Positions 7,988 to 16,629 are shown, numbered from the stretch's first letter. The stretch is DNA of 25,555 bases from Desulfobacteraceae bacterium 4572_89 (GCA_002085465.1 NBML01000005.1:1-25555); one strand, 5' to 3'. Numbers and translations are program-made. Notes: generated by a model not told the origin, from the sequence alone.

Positions 7988-9367
7988 ATGAAAAATTTTA
8001 CCCATTCCCTGCTGGACCGAAATAACCTTACTCTTGTTTTGGACAATCTCAAGCTGGGCATTATTGCCCATACCCCGGAACGTATCATCACAGTATTTAA
8101 TAAAGAAGCTGAAAAAATTACCGGTTATAAAAAAGAAGAGGTGATTGGCAAGGATTGTCATATCGTTTTCCAGGCACCCTTTTGTGGTTCCAAGTGCTCC
8201 TTTTGTGACGGAGCCCAGGACTTTATGTTTGAAACCAAGGAATACCCGGTCACCAACATCACAAAAAACGGGGAAACCCGTTACCTGGAAATGACTGTCT
8301 CTGCTATTGTGGATAATGCCGGCATATTTCAAGGGGTAATTGCCTCTTTTACAGATATGACCGATTCCATACAAACGTCCCTGAGGGCGGAAAAACTCTC
8401 CAGCTTTGCCGGGATCATAGGCAGGGACAAGGCCATGCAGGATATTTTTCAGCAAATCAGGGATGTGGCCCTGTACAATTATCCGGTCCATGTGTCCGGG
8501 GAAACCGGAACAGGCAAGGAGAGAGTTGCCTATGCCATCCATGATATTTCCTCCTATGGAACAGGTGCTTTTGTGCCGGTGAACTGCGGCGCCATTCCCG
8601 AGGGCATTGTGGAAAGCGAATTATTTGGCCATGTAAAAGGAGCATTTTCCGGGGCTGTAAAGGAAAGAAAGGGGCGGTTTGAACTGGCCCACAAAGGAAC
8701 CCTTTTCCTTGATGAGGTTGCGGAACTTCCCCTGAAAATTCAGGTCAAGCTTCTGCGATTTCTCCAGGAGGGCTCTTTTGAGAAAGTCGGGGGCGAAAAA
8801 AAAATATCTGTGGATGTCAGGATAATATCTGCCACCAATAAAAATCTTAAAGATGAGGTGCGGCATGGCCGGTTCAGGGAAGACCTGATTTACAGGCTCA
8901 ATGTCATCCCCATTCATCTGCCTCCCCTGCGGGAACGTAAAAGTGATATCCCTCTTCTGGCATCCCATTTTCTCAAGGAAGCAGAACAGGAGAGCAATAA
9001 CAAGGTCCCGGAACTTTCCCATGAGGCCCTGGATTTTCTTCTGGATCACCAATGGCCGGGCAATGTCAGGGAATTGAAAAACGCAATCCAGTTTTCTGTG
9101 GTAAGGTCCCGGGGCAGTAAAATTATGCCCGGGGATTTGCCCATGGAAATTTTTAAAGATATCCAACCCCGTTCTCTGTCAGATATATCATTAGATAAGA
9201 AGGGCCAGCCCCGGGGTAAACTCAGTGTTGGATCAGTCAAGGCTGCTCTGACAAAAACCGGGGGCAACAAGTCCAAGGCAGCCAGGGTTCTGGGAGTAGG
9301 AAGGGCTACCCTTTACCGGTTCCTGACCCGGAATGAAGATGTTAAAGACTATGCTGACAGGGTCTGA
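7988..9367 (+). CDS. sigma-54-dependent transcriptional activator with PAS sensor domain
   Basis: A 459-residue bacterial enhancer-binding protein. Residues about 15-130 form a PAS domain, 143-375 an AAA+ ATPase and 412-448 a Fis-type helix-turn-helix. Walker A is GETGTGKE (171-178), the sigma-54 contact loop is GAFSGA (218-223, Ser in place of the usual Thr), and Walker B is GTLFLDEVAE. The PAS domain contains Cys57, Cys66, Cys70 and Cys73 (CX8CX3CX2C), which could hold a metal or Fe-S cluster or act as thiol switches. The target operon is unknown; it sits downstream of redox genes. There is no receiver domain, so sensing is probably direct through PAS. The ATG has a modest upstream site. 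Confidence 0.93.
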   Translation: MKNFTHSLLDRNNLTLVLDNLKLGIIAHTPERIITVFNKEAEKITGYKKEEVIGKDCHIVFQAPFCGSKCSFCDGAQDFMFETKEYPVTNITKNGETRYLEMTVSAIVDNAGIFQGVIASFTDMTDSIQTSLRAEKLSSFAGIIGRDKAMQDIFQQIRDVALYNYPVHVSGETGTGKERVAYAIHDISSYGTGAFVPVNCGAIPEGIVESELFGHVKGAFSGAVKERKGRFELAHKGTLFLDEVAELPLKIQVKLLRFLQEGSFEKVGGEKKISVDVRIISATNKNLKDEVRHGRFREDLIYRLNVIPIHLPPLRERKSDIPLLASHFLKEAEQESNNKVPELSHEALDFLLDHQWPGNVRELKNAIQFSVVRSRGSKIMPGDLPMEIFKDIQPRSLSDISLDKKGQPRGKLSVGSVKAALTKTGGNKSKAARVLGVGRATLYRFLTRNEDVKDYADRV

Positions 9368-9412
9368 AGCAGGCCCAGGGTAGCCCAATGAGAAAACAGA
9401 TATGGAAACAGG

Positions 9413-12055
9413 TTAGAAAACCAATTCAAGGCCCTGGCCGGTTTTATCCATCTCAAAACGGATCACCGACCTTTTTTGATTAGTCCCCTTTTGGAATCTT
9501 CCCTTGAGTATAGCCATGGAGAGCGGGTTTTCAATCTCCTGTTGGATTACCCTTTTTAATGGCCGGGCCCCAAAGCCCGGGTCATAGCCCTTTTGAGCAA
9601 GATATTCCATTGCTTCAGGGACCAGATGAATGGAAAGATTTCTGGCTGCAAGACGTCTGTTTAAATCATCAATCTGGAGTCCTGCAATGCCCATGATGTT
9701 TTTTTTGGTAAGGGCATGGAAGGTAATGATTTCGTCAATGCGGTTCAGGAATTCGGGCCTGAACATTTCCCTTAGGGCCTTATTAATTTTCAGGGTAATT
9801 TCCCTGCTGGTTCCCTGACTAATTTCCAGGTCATTATCATCTGGTTTTAGTTCTCCTTCCCCACTGGCCTCCAGCAGGAAACGGGATCCCAGATTGGAAG
9901 TCATGATGATAATTGTATTTCTGAAATCAACAGTCCTGCCCTGGCCATCGGTCATGCGGCCGTCATCCAGAACCTGGAGCAGGACATTGAAAATATCGGG
10001 GTGGGCTTTTTCAATCTCATCAAATAGCAGCACTGAGTAGGGGCGACGTCTCACCGCTTCTGTCAGGTATCCGCCCTCATCATACCCCACATATCCTGGA
10101 GGAGCACCAATGAGTCTGGCCACGGAATGCTTTTCCATGTATTCTGACATATCCACCCTTACCATGGCATCCCGGGAATCAAACATAAACTCTGCCAGGG
10201 ATTTGGCAAGCTCTGTCTTGCCCACACCCGTAGGACCCATGAAAATAAAACTGCCAATGGGACGGTCCTCAGGCTGGAGACCGGACCTTGCCCGCCTGAC
10301 GGCATTGGAGACCGCATCAATGGCCTTTGGCTGACCAATAACCTGTTTTTTAATATGATCTTCCATGGAAACCAGTTTCTCCTGTTCTCCTTTGAGTATT
10401 TTTGAGACAGGAATATTGGTCCAGGAGGATACTACCTCGGCAATATCTGTTTCTTCCACATCCTCCTTGAGCATTTTTTTTGTTTCCTGAAGATGGGTAA
10501 GGGATTGTTTTTTTTTGTCCAGTTCATGGTTGAGCCGGGTGATGGTGCCGTAACGAATCTGGGCAACTTTTTCAAGATCTCCGTTTCGCTCAGTAACCTG
10601 GGCCAGGGTCTGGTATTTGTCAATTTCTTCCCTGATTCCGGAAATATCCTGGATTAATTTTTTTTCATCATTCCAATGAAGTTTCAGGGGTCGAATCTGC
10701 TCTTCCATATCTGCAATACTTTTTTCAATTTTTTTAAGACGTTCCCTGGAACCTGGATCCTTTTCCCTGAGCAGGGCCTGGCGTTCTATCTGGGACTGGG
10801 TAATCCTTCGCTGGATTTCGTCAATGGCCCTGGGCATGGAGTCTATTTCAATCCTCAACCGTGAAGCAGATTCATCAATTAAATCCACTGCTTTATCCGG
10901 AAGGAAACGGTCTGCAATATATCTGTTGGACAGGGTGGCTGCTGCCACAATGGCTGAATCCTTAATGCGGATTCCGTGGTGAACCTCATATTTTTCCTTG
11001 AGTCCCCTGAGTATGGAAATGGTGTCCTCAACACTGGGCTCCTTGGCCATGACAGGCTGAAACCGTCGTTCCAGGGCTGAGTCTTTTTCTATGTATTTTC
11101 TATATTCATTTAAAGTGGTGGCTCCTACGCACCGTAATGTCCCCCTGGCAAGGGCAGGCTTTAGCATATTGGAGGCATCCACAGAGCCCTGGGCAGCTCC
11201 TGCACCCACAGTTGTATGAAGTTCATCAATGAACAGCACAATATCGCCCCGGGCAGACTCAACTTCCTTTAAAACAGCCTTAAGCCTTTCCTCAAATTCT
11301 CCCCGGAATTTTGCACCAGCCAATAGCGCCCCCATATCCAGTTCTATCACCCTTCTGTTTTTCAGGGAATCTGACACATCACCTTCCACTATTCTCTGGG
11401 CCAGGCCCTCGACAATGGCGGTTTTCCCCACTCCAGGCTCTCCAATGAGGACCGGGTTGTTTTTGCGGCGCCTGGACAACACCTGGATGATTCGCTGGAT
11501 CTCTTCATCCCTGCCGATTACCGGATCCAGTTTTCCTGTCCGGGCAAGGCGGGTCAGGTCCCTTCCAAATTTTTCCAGGGCCTGATATTTTTCCTCGGGG
11601 TTCTGGTCCATGACACTCTGGTTTCCCCGGATATCCTTTAAAACAGACAGAATAGAGTTCTTTGTCACGCCATGATTTTCCAGAAGGGAAGGAGTTTCCC
11701 CTTTTATCAGGGACATGCCCAGGAGGAGATGTTCCAGACTCACATATTGATCCTTCATCTTTTTGGCCTCGGAAAGGGAAAGATCCAGCATCTTTTGGCT
11801 TTCTTGGGACAGATAAAGGTTCCCGGCACCCGAGACCTGTACCCGTTTTTCCAGGCTGGATAATATCTCCTGTTGTAAATTGGTTGTCTGGACTTTTATT
11901 TTCCTTAAAATAGAGGCAATAACCCCCTGGTCATCCTCCAGCATGGCATGTAAAAAATGAATGGGTTCAATGGCCTGATGATTCATTTTCCCTGCAAGCT
12001 CATGGGCGGTTTGGAACAGTTCCTGGGATTTTATGGTCAGTTTATTAAATTCCAT
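9413..12055 (-). CDS. clpB: ATP-dependent disaggregase ClpB
   Basis: An 880-residue Hsp100 chaperone that, with DnaK, extracts proteins from aggregates. The order is typical: Clp N domain (about 1-145), first AAA+ domain with GEPGVGKT (205-212) and [12 protein letters not shown], a coiled-coil middle domain (roughly 405-525), then a second AAA+ domain with [13 protein letters not shown] and [10 protein letters not shown]. The middle domain distinguishes it from ClpA and ClpC. Between the SNLGSRFLL strand and the [10 protein letters not shown] motif there is an acidic insert ([17 protein letters not shown]) that looks longer than usual. The frame is open 17 codons further, but AAGGA lies at the right distance from the Met chosen here, which starts the familiar [12 protein letters not shown]. 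No HrcA CIRCE element or clear sigma-32 promoter was found upstream. Confidence 0.97.
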   Translation of the reverse strand: MEFNKLTIKSQELFQTAHELAGKMNHQAIEPIHFLHAMLEDDQGVIASILRKIKVQTTNLQQEILSSLEKRVQVSGAGNLYLSQESQKMLDLSLSEAKKMKDQYVSLEHLLLGMSLIKGETPSLLENHGVTKNSILSVLKDIRGNQSVMDQNPEEKYQALEKFGRDLTRLARTGKLDPVIGRDEEIQRIIQVLSRRRKNNPVLIGEPGVGKTAIVEGLAQRIVEGDVSDSLKNRRVIELDMGALLAGAKFRGEFEERLKAVLKEVESARGDIVLFIDELHTTVGAGAAQGSVDASNMLKPALARGTLRCVGATTLNEYRKYIEKDSALERRFQPVMAKEPSVEDTISILRGLKEKYEVHHGIRIKDSAIVAAATLSNRYIADRFLPDKAVDLIDESASRLRIEIDSMPRAIDEIQRRITQSQIERQALLREKDPGSRERLKKIEKSIADMEEQIRPLKLHWNDEKKLIQDISGIREEIDKYQTLAQVTERNGDLEKVAQIRYGTITRLNHELDKKKQSLTHLQETKKMLKEDVEETDIAEVVSSWTNIPVSKILKGEQEKLVSMEDHIKKQVIGQPKAIDAVSNAVRRARSGLQPEDRPIGSFIFMGPTGVGKTELAKSLAEFMFDSRDAMVRVDMSEYMEKHSVARLIGAPPGYVGYDEGGYLTEAVRRRPYSVLLFDEIEKAHPDIFNVLLQVLDDGRMTDGQGRTVDFRNTIIIMTSNLGSRFLLEASGEGELKPDDNDLEISQGTSREITLKINKALREMFRPEFLNRIDEIITFHALTKKNIMGIAGLQIDDLNRRLAARNLSIHLVPEAMEYLAQKGYDPGFGARPLKRVIQQEIENPLSMAILKGRFQKGTNQKRSVIRFEMDKTGQGLELVF

Positions 12056-12158
12056 TTGAATTTTCCTTATATTATTATTTGTATTGTATCGTATAAAGTA
12101 ATGCAATTAATTTATGCGTCAAGAGTTTTTATTAATAATTTATATGAAAAAGAATCTC

Positions 12159-12210
12159 ACCACAGAGTTCACAGAGGACACCGAGAATATAGCTCTGTGC
12201 TCTCTGTGGT
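12159..12210. repeat. palindromic intergenic repeat (ACCACAGAG...CTCTGTGGT type)
   Basis: The 18-base arms ACCACAGAGTTCACAGAG (12159-12176) and CTCTGTGCTCTCTGTGGT (12193-12210) pair fully except for two central bases, around a 16-base loop. Elements with this core are scattered through many bacterial genomes and give spurious reading frames with HRGHRE or SSVNSVV peptides, which also occur here on both strands. It lies in the 332-base gap between clpB and the XRE regulator. The rest of that gap holds the regulator's promoter and no gene. Confidence 0.85.
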
Positions 12211-12314
12211 TAAAATATTTTTCATGGTTTGTTGTGCCCGTCAGGGTATGGGGGTTATTGGGAGAAACAAGACCTGGTGGTAAAGACTGGAAAGGAGTCC
12301 TGGAGATTTGAATA

Positions 12315-12343
12315 TTGACAGCCCCCACTATGTGGTATATATT
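12315..12343 (+). promoter_or_regulatory. sigma-70 promoter with internal operator-like dyad for the XRE-cysE-cysK operon
   Basis: A perfect TTGACA (12315-12320), a 17-base spacer and TATATT (12338-12343, five of six matches) give a strong promoter about 45 bases before the regulator start. The spacer contains CCAC-TAT-GTGG, part of the longer CCCCCAC-TAT-GTGGTAT at 12322-12338. A related dyad occupies the same place in the nifU promoter. Confidence 0.75.
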
Positions 12344-12387
12344 CACGTAAAGTATTACTATAATCCAATAATTGAGAAAAAATAAAC

Positions 12388-12792
12388 ATGGACAGCAATA
12401 ACTTTAAAGAAGCCAGATCACGACTGGATAAAACCCAGAAAGAGCTGGCACAGCTTCTGGGTATTTCCCTAAAGGCCATTCACAGTTATGAACAGGGATG
12501 GCGCAGGATTCCCCACCATGTTGAACGGCAGCTCCTGTTCCTCATTTCCAGGGTTATCAGCATGGATATATCCAGTGGGAAATGCTGGGATCTTATGGAG
12601 TGCCCGGAAAACAAGTTTGAAAAATGTCCGGCCTGGGAATTTAAATCAGGGGATTTATGCTGGTTTATTAATGGAACCAAATGCAGTGGGAAGGCCCATG
12701 ATTCATGGGAAAATAAAATGCAAGAGTGCAGGACCTGCAGTGTTTTTTTGAAATCCTTTGAAAATGAAAAAGGAATTATAGGCAATGAATGA
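12388..12792 (+). CDS. XRE-type regulator with cysteine-rich C-terminal domain
   Basis: A 134-residue protein. Residues 10-42 form a Cro/XRE helix-turn-helix (TQKELAQLLGISLKAIHSYE). Residues 64-118 form a compact domain with seven cysteines: C66, C72, C80, C91, C99, C114 and C117. Two of them are in Cys-Trp pairs (KCWDLMEC and LCWFINGTKC), similar to the 'two-CW' cysteine modules of many deltaproteobacterial proteins. Such a domain could bind zinc or an Fe-S cluster or sense thiol state. The stop codon overlaps the cysE start by eight bases, so translation is probably coupled. The position suggests a regulator of the cysteine operon, and a dyad in its own promoter would allow autoregulation. 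The function is inferred from position and domain content. Confidence 0.82.
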   Translation: MDSNNFKEARSRLDKTQKELAQLLGISLKAIHSYEQGWRRIPHHVERQLLFLISRVISMDISSGKCWDLMECPENKFEKCPAWEFKSGDLCWFINGTKCSGKAHDSWENKMQECRTCSVFLKSFENEKGIIGNE

Positions 12793-13828
12793 TGTTATGC
12801 TGAATAATTTTGCATGCCAGACGGAACGGGAAGCCATATCAGAACATAGGCGTGAACTGCCAAAGGTGATTGATCAGATCATGGTATCCATGGAGGATGA
12901 GGAATGTTTTGCTCATATCAATGACGAGCCCATCCATTTTTCAACCTCAATCAAGGAGATGATTGATAAGTTCAGGGAAATAATTTTCCCAGGATATTTT
13001 TCCAGGGAAAAGGTGGATTCAGCCAATATTCTTTATAATATGGGCCAGGCCGTGTCCCAGCTCTATGATATCCTGTCTGAACAGATTATCCATGTTCTTC
13101 GCCATGACTGCCTGCGCTATGCGCTTCAATGCGCTGAATGCGAACTACGGGGCAATAATGTAGCCCTGGAAATGATTCGGGCTATCCCTGAATTGCGCCA
13201 ATCCCTTGCCCAGGATGTTAAGGGGGCCTTTGAAGGTGATCCTGCTGCCAAGAGCCATGATGAAGTAATTTATTCCTACCCCGGTCTTTATGCCATTACT
13301 GTTTACAGGATTGCCAACCTTTTGCATAAAATGGATATCCCCCAGCTGCCCAGGATCATGTCCGAGCATGCCCATGGTCTAACCGGTATTGATATTCATC
13401 CCGGCGCCACCATTGGTAATAGATTTGTAATTGATCATGGTACCGGTATTGTTATAGGGGAAACTTCTGTTATCGGCAATAATGTTCGAATTTATCAGAA
13501 TGTAACCATTGGTGCCCTGTCATTACCGCCAGATGCCGGTGAAAAATTCAGGGGAGCCAAGCGTCACCCCACCATTGAAGATGATGTCATAATTTATTCT
13601 GGTGCCACAATCCTTGGAGGGGAGACCATAATTGGGACCCGGTCTGTGGTGGGTGGAAATGTGTGGTTGACCAGTTCTGTACCGGCTGACACCAAAGTTT
13701 TCATGGAATCCCCCAGGTTGATATTTAAAAATCAGGAATATGAAAACCCGAGCTATCAAAATAAAGAATATGAAAATAGGGAATATAAAAATCGGGAAAA
13801 GGAGATACACCATGAACGCCCTGTCTGA
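12785..13828 (+). CDS. cysE: serine O-acetyltransferase (CysE/EpsC type) with repetitive C-terminal tail
   Basis: A 347-residue enzyme making O-acetylserine from serine and acetyl-CoA, the first step of cysteine synthesis. A helical N-terminal region of about 190 residues leads into a left-handed beta-helix of hexapeptide repeats, with the catalytic histidine motifs DIHPGATIGNRF and VIDHGTGIVIGE. Acetyl-CoA contacts are expected around GAKRHPTIEDDV. After the core (about residue 312) comes a tail of five pentapeptides: QEYEN, PSYQN, KEYEN, REYKN, REKEI. They are encoded by 15-base tandem repeats, and the protein ends in Val. The gene overlaps the regulator upstream (8 bases) and cysK downstream (17 bases). 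The N-terminal region is longer than in E. coli CysE, as in EpsC-like enzymes. Confidence 0.92.
   Translation: MNDVMLNNFACQTEREAISEHRRELPKVIDQIMVSMEDEECFAHINDEPIHFSTSIKEMIDKFREIIFPGYFSREKVDSANILYNMGQAVSQLYDILSEQIIHVLRHDCLRYALQCAECELRGNNVALEMIRAIPELRQSLAQDVKGAFEGDPAAKSHDEVIYSYPGLYAITVYRIANLLHKMDIPQLPRIMSEHAHGLTGIDIHPGATIGNRFVIDHGTGIVIGETSVIGNNVRIYQNVTIGALSLPPDAGEKFRGAKRHPTIEDDVIIYSGATILGGETIIGTRSVVGGNVWLTSSVPADTKVFMESPRLIFKNQEYENPSYQNKEYENREYKNREKEIHHERPV
13735..13809 (+). repeat. 15-bp tandem repeats encoding the CysE tail
   Basis: Five degenerate 15-base units encode QEYEN, PSYQN, KEYEN, REYKN and REKEI. The core GAATATGAAAA is exact in two units and GAATATAAAAA in a third. The last unit contains AGGAG, the ribosome site of cysK, so copy-number change would move or duplicate that site. 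Confidence 0.7.
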
Positions 13829-14729
13829 TATTACAAAATCCTGTGGTAACACCCCCCTGGTTTTTCTTGAAAAAGCCTCCAGAGAGTGCAGGGCAGATCT
13901 CTATGCCAAGCTGGAGTTTTTTAATCCCATGTCCAGCGTCAAGGATCGTATAGGGCTTGCCATGATTGAAGACGGCATCAAAACAGGAAAGATACAAAAA
14001 GACTCCATTATTGTGGAACCAACTTCCGGTAATACTGGAATTGCCCTGGCCTTTGTCACACGGGTAAAAGGCCTGAAGCTGATCCTGACCATGCCCGATA
14101 CCATGAGTGTTGAGCGCCAGCAGCTGCTCAGGCATTTGGGTGCAGAACTGGTATTGACCCCTGGTTCAAAAGGGATGAAAGGCGCCATTGCCGAGGCGGA
14201 AAAAATTGTAAAAACCACTGACAAAGCATTTATGCCCAACCAGTTTTCCAACCCGGCAAACCCGGAAATTCACCGCCAGACCACAGCCCTGGAAATCTGG
14301 GAAGCAACCCGGGGCAGGATAGACATATTTGTGGCAGGCGTGGGCACAGGAGGCACCATTACAGGGGTCTCTGAAGTTTTGAAACAAAAGAAACCAGAAC
14401 TTATGTCCGTGGCAGTGGAACCTGCTGATTCCCCGGTTATCTCTGGCGGATCACCTGGTCCCCACAAGATCCAGGGTATTGGTGCTGGATTTATCCCGGC
14501 AAATCTGAATGTGAATATCATTGATAAGATCCTCCAGGTTGAATCACAAGATGCCTTTGTTGGATCAAAGCAACTGGCAATAGAAAACGGTATTCTCTGC
14601 GGCATTTCATCCGGGGCTGCTTTTCACGCTGCCAAAGAGGTTGGAAGGCAAAACCCTGGTAAATCAATTGTTTTTGTTGTCTGTGATACGGGTGAGCGAT
14701 ATATCAGCACCGATCTTTTTGCCATCTGA
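13812..14729 (+). CDS. cysK: cysteine synthase A (O-acetylserine sulfhydrylase)
   Basis: A 305-residue PLP enzyme that makes cysteine from O-acetylserine and sulfide, which a sulfate reducer has in excess. The PLP lysine is Lys44 in NPMSSVKDRIG, the substrate loop is PTSGNTGIALAF, and the phosphate loop is GVGTGGTITG. The C-terminal GISSGAAFHAA is typical. Length is normal. The frame is open 24 codons further upstream, but those codons lie in the CysE tail repeats. The Met chosen here has AGGAG eight bases before it and starts the usual MNALSDITKSCGNTPL. It overlaps cysE, so the two are made together and could form the cysteine synthase complex. The stop lies 17 bases from that of the convergent nifS. 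Confidence 0.96.
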   Translation: MNALSDITKSCGNTPLVFLEKASRECRADLYAKLEFFNPMSSVKDRIGLAMIEDGIKTGKIQKDSIIVEPTSGNTGIALAFVTRVKGLKLILTMPDTMSVERQQLLRHLGAELVLTPGSKGMKGAIAEAEKIVKTTDKAFMPNQFSNPANPEIHRQTTALEIWEATRGRIDIFVAGVGTGGTITGVSEVLKQKKPELMSVAVEPADSPVISGGSPGPHKIQGIGAGFIPANLNVNIIDKILQVESQDAFVGSKQLAIENGILCGISSGAAFHAAKEVGRQNPGKSIVFVVCDTGERYISTDLFAI

Positions 14730-14746
14730 TTCCTTTTCCAATTCAA

Positions 14747-15919
14747 TCATATCATTTTGCCATTTTTCCAGAAAGGTGACATTTCCCTTAGTTTTTCTAT
14801 TAAAGGTATCATTGTTTTTACGATTTTGTCCATCTCATCTTTTGAATTATAATGGGACAGGGAAAAACGGATGGTGCCATGGGCTGATTTAAAGGGGACT
14901 TCCATGGCCATGAGAACATGGGAAGGGTCCAGGGAGCCAGAGGTACAGGCAGAACCCGAGGAGGCGCATATGCCTTCCCTGTCCAGAAGAAGGAGGATTG
15001 ATTCACCCTCAACCGCATCAAACCCAATGGACAGGGTATTAGGCAGCCTGTTATCAATATCACCGTTTACAGATGTTCCCGGGATTTTTTCCAGGAGCTG
15101 GGATTCAAGGTAGTCCCTTAATTCTCTGACCTGGGTATTCATGGTATTCAGGTTTTCTCCGGCCAGTTCACAGGCCCTGCCAAGGCCGATGATGGAGACC
15201 GTGTTTTCAGTTCCGCCCCTGCGGCCGTTTTCCTGATGACCTCCCATAAAAAATGGAGAAAACTTAAAGCCTTTTTTGACATAGAGAACCCCAACTCCCT
15301 TGGGGGCATGGATCTTATGGCCGGACAGGGAGAGCATGTCCACTTTAACCTTTTTTACGTCAATAGGGATCTTGCCCGTGGCCTGGACCGCATCGGTGTG
15401 GATTAGAATCCCTTTTTCCCTGGCCTTCTGCACCACCTCTTCAATGGGGAAAATAACACCGGTTTCATTGTTGGCCCACATAAGGGAGATAATGGCTGTA
15501 TTCTCTGACATGCTCTTATAAAGAATTTCTGTATTCAGCCGTCCTTTTTTATCAACAGGTACAAATGTTACTTCATAGCCCTTTTTCTTTTCCAGGTAAG
15601 TGAAAAGGTTTTTAATGGCCGGATGTTCCACATTGGAAGTGATAAGGTGCTTTTTTTCTGGAAATGCATTGATGGCCGCATGTATGGCTGAATTATCACT
15701 TTCAGTGCCGCAGGAGGTAAAAATGATTTCATCGGGATCTGCATTGATAAGATCAGCCACTTGCTGCCGGGCCTGGCGTATTTTTTTGTCCACTTGATCC
15801 CCAAAGGTATACATGGAAGAGGGGTTCCCATAAAATTCACCAAGATAGGGCAGCATCTCTTCAATTACTTCATCTGCCACCTTTGTGGTTGCATTATTGT
15901 CCGTATATATAATTTTCAT
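14747..15919 (-). CDS. nifS: cysteine desulfurase (NifS/IscS family)
   Basis: A 390-residue PLP enzyme that takes sulfur from cysteine for Fe-S assembly. It starts with MKIIYTDNNATTKV; the PLP lysine is Lys202 in LSGHKIHAPKGVG, and the catalytic persulfide cysteine is Cys325 in SSGSACTSGSLDPSH. The consensus NPSSMYTFG and RRGGTENT motifs are present. The length and the long GSACTSG loop place it in class I (NifS/IscS) rather than SufS. The start has AAAGGA upstream and lies six bases after the NifU stop, so the two form an operon. I use nifS because the partner is NifU-type; nothing shows a nitrogenase role, so it probably serves general Fe-S assembly. Confidence 0.94.
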   Translation of the reverse strand: MKIIYTDNNATTKVADEVIEEMLPYLGEFYGNPSSMYTFGDQVDKKIRQARQQVADLINADPDEIIFTSCGTESDNSAIHAAINAFPEKKHLITSNVEHPAIKNLFTYLEKKKGYEVTFVPVDKKGRLNTEILYKSMSENTAIISLMWANNETGVIFPIEEVVQKAREKGILIHTDAVQATGKIPIDVKKVKVDMLSLSGHKIHAPKGVGVLYVKKGFKFSPFFMGGHQENGRRGGTENTVSIIGLGRACELAGENLNTMNTQVRELRDYLESQLLEKIPGTSVNGDIDNRLPNTLSIGFDAVEGESILLLLDREGICASSGSACTSGSLDPSHVLMAMEVPFKSAHGTIRFSLSHYNSKDEMDKIVKTMIPLIEKLREMSPFWKNGKMI

Positions 15920-15925
15920 TTATAT

Positions 15926-16489
15926 TTATCCTTTGGCTTTAACTGACTCAATCACTTCTTCTATCCGTTCCAGGCATTGTCCGCATCCGCCCCCGGCTTT
16001 CAGGTAATCAGTGACATCATCGGTGGTTTTTAACCCGTTGGCCTTGACCGCATCAATGATTTCAAGATCTGTCACGTCAAAACATTCACATACAATATTC
16101 CCTGGTTTCGCAAGGATCTGAATCCCCCGGAAATTGGCTATGGCTTTTTTAAGAGCAGATTGCCCCATGACCGAGCAATGCATTTTTGCCTTTGGCAGGC
16201 CCCCGAGATAATCTGAAATATCGTCATTTGTTATTTTTGCTGCTTCATCCAGGGTCATGCCCTTGATGATTTCTGTAAGGGCTGATGAGGAAGCCACTGC
16301 ACTGGCACAGCCAAAGGTCATAAAGGATGCCTCAATGATTCGTTCATTCTCATTGACCTTTAAAAACAGTTTTAATGCATCTCCGCAGTTCAAGGAACCG
16401 GTTTCTCCAATGGCATTGGCATCTTTAAGTTCACCCACATTCCTGGGTTTTAAAAAATGTTCTTTTACTTTATCTGTATAATCCCACAT
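15926..16489 (-). CDS. nifU: NifU-type Fe-S scaffold lacking the C-terminal Nfu domain
   Basis: A 187-residue protein. Residues 1-125 are an IscU-like scaffold with ligands Cys35 and Asp37 (LNCGDAL), Cys61 (MTFGCASAVASSSA) and Cys105 (KAKMHCSVMG). Residues 131-180 are a BFD-like [2Fe-2S] domain with Cys134, Cys136 (NIVCECFDV), Cys169 and Cys172 (GGGCGQC). The Nfu domain that ends Azotobacter NifU is missing, which gives the short form common in anaerobes. The start is preceded by AAGGAG at good spacing. It is the first gene of the nifU-nifS unit, with a promoter about 70-100 bases upstream that carries a dyad shared with the cysE operon promoter. Confidence 0.92.
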   Translation of the reverse strand: MWDYTDKVKEHFLKPRNVGELKDANAIGETGSLNCGDALKLFLKVNENERIIEASFMTFGCASAVASSSALTEIIKGMTLDEAAKITNDDISDYLGGLPKAKMHCSVMGQSALKKAIANFRGIQILAKPGNIVCECFDVTDLEIIDAVKANGLKTTDDVTDYLKAGGGCGQCLERIEEVIESVKAKG

Positions 16490-16558
16490 TATTTATTCTC
16501 CTTAAATCAAATTCTTTCAATATCCTGGTCAATGCCTTGTTTTAAAATGTCTTGGTCT

Positions 16559-16586
16559 AAAATACTACAGGGTGGTAGATTGTCAA
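16559..16586 (-). promoter_or_regulatory. candidate promoter with internal dyad for nifU-nifS
   Basis: On the minus strand TTGACA (16586-16581) is followed after 16 bases by TATTTT (16564-16559). The spacer holds CTACCAC-CCT-GTAGTAT (16578-16562), an imperfect dyad similar in sequence and place to that in the XRE-cysE-cysK promoter. Confidence 0.55.
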
Positions 16587-16629
16587 CATTGGCTTATTTT
16601 TTTATGCAAAGGTTCTTAAAAACCATGTT

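Noticed and set aside
12056..12122. Heat-shock (sigma-32) or CIRCE control site upstream of clpB
   Set aside because: No CCCCAT-type -10 and no CIRCE inverted repeat is present. TTGACG (minus, 12122-12117) and TTATAC are 20 bases apart, too far for a confident promoter.
11957..12283. Open frame with HRGHREYSSVLSVVK peptide, and similar frames on the other strand
   Set aside because: They are translations of the palindromic repeat at 12159-12210 and of the clpB start on the wrong strand, a known source of false genes.
15926..16489. NifU/NifS as evidence for nitrogen fixation
   Set aside because: The pair is widespread as the general Fe-S system of anaerobes. No nif structural genes are present and the scaffold lacks the Nfu domain.
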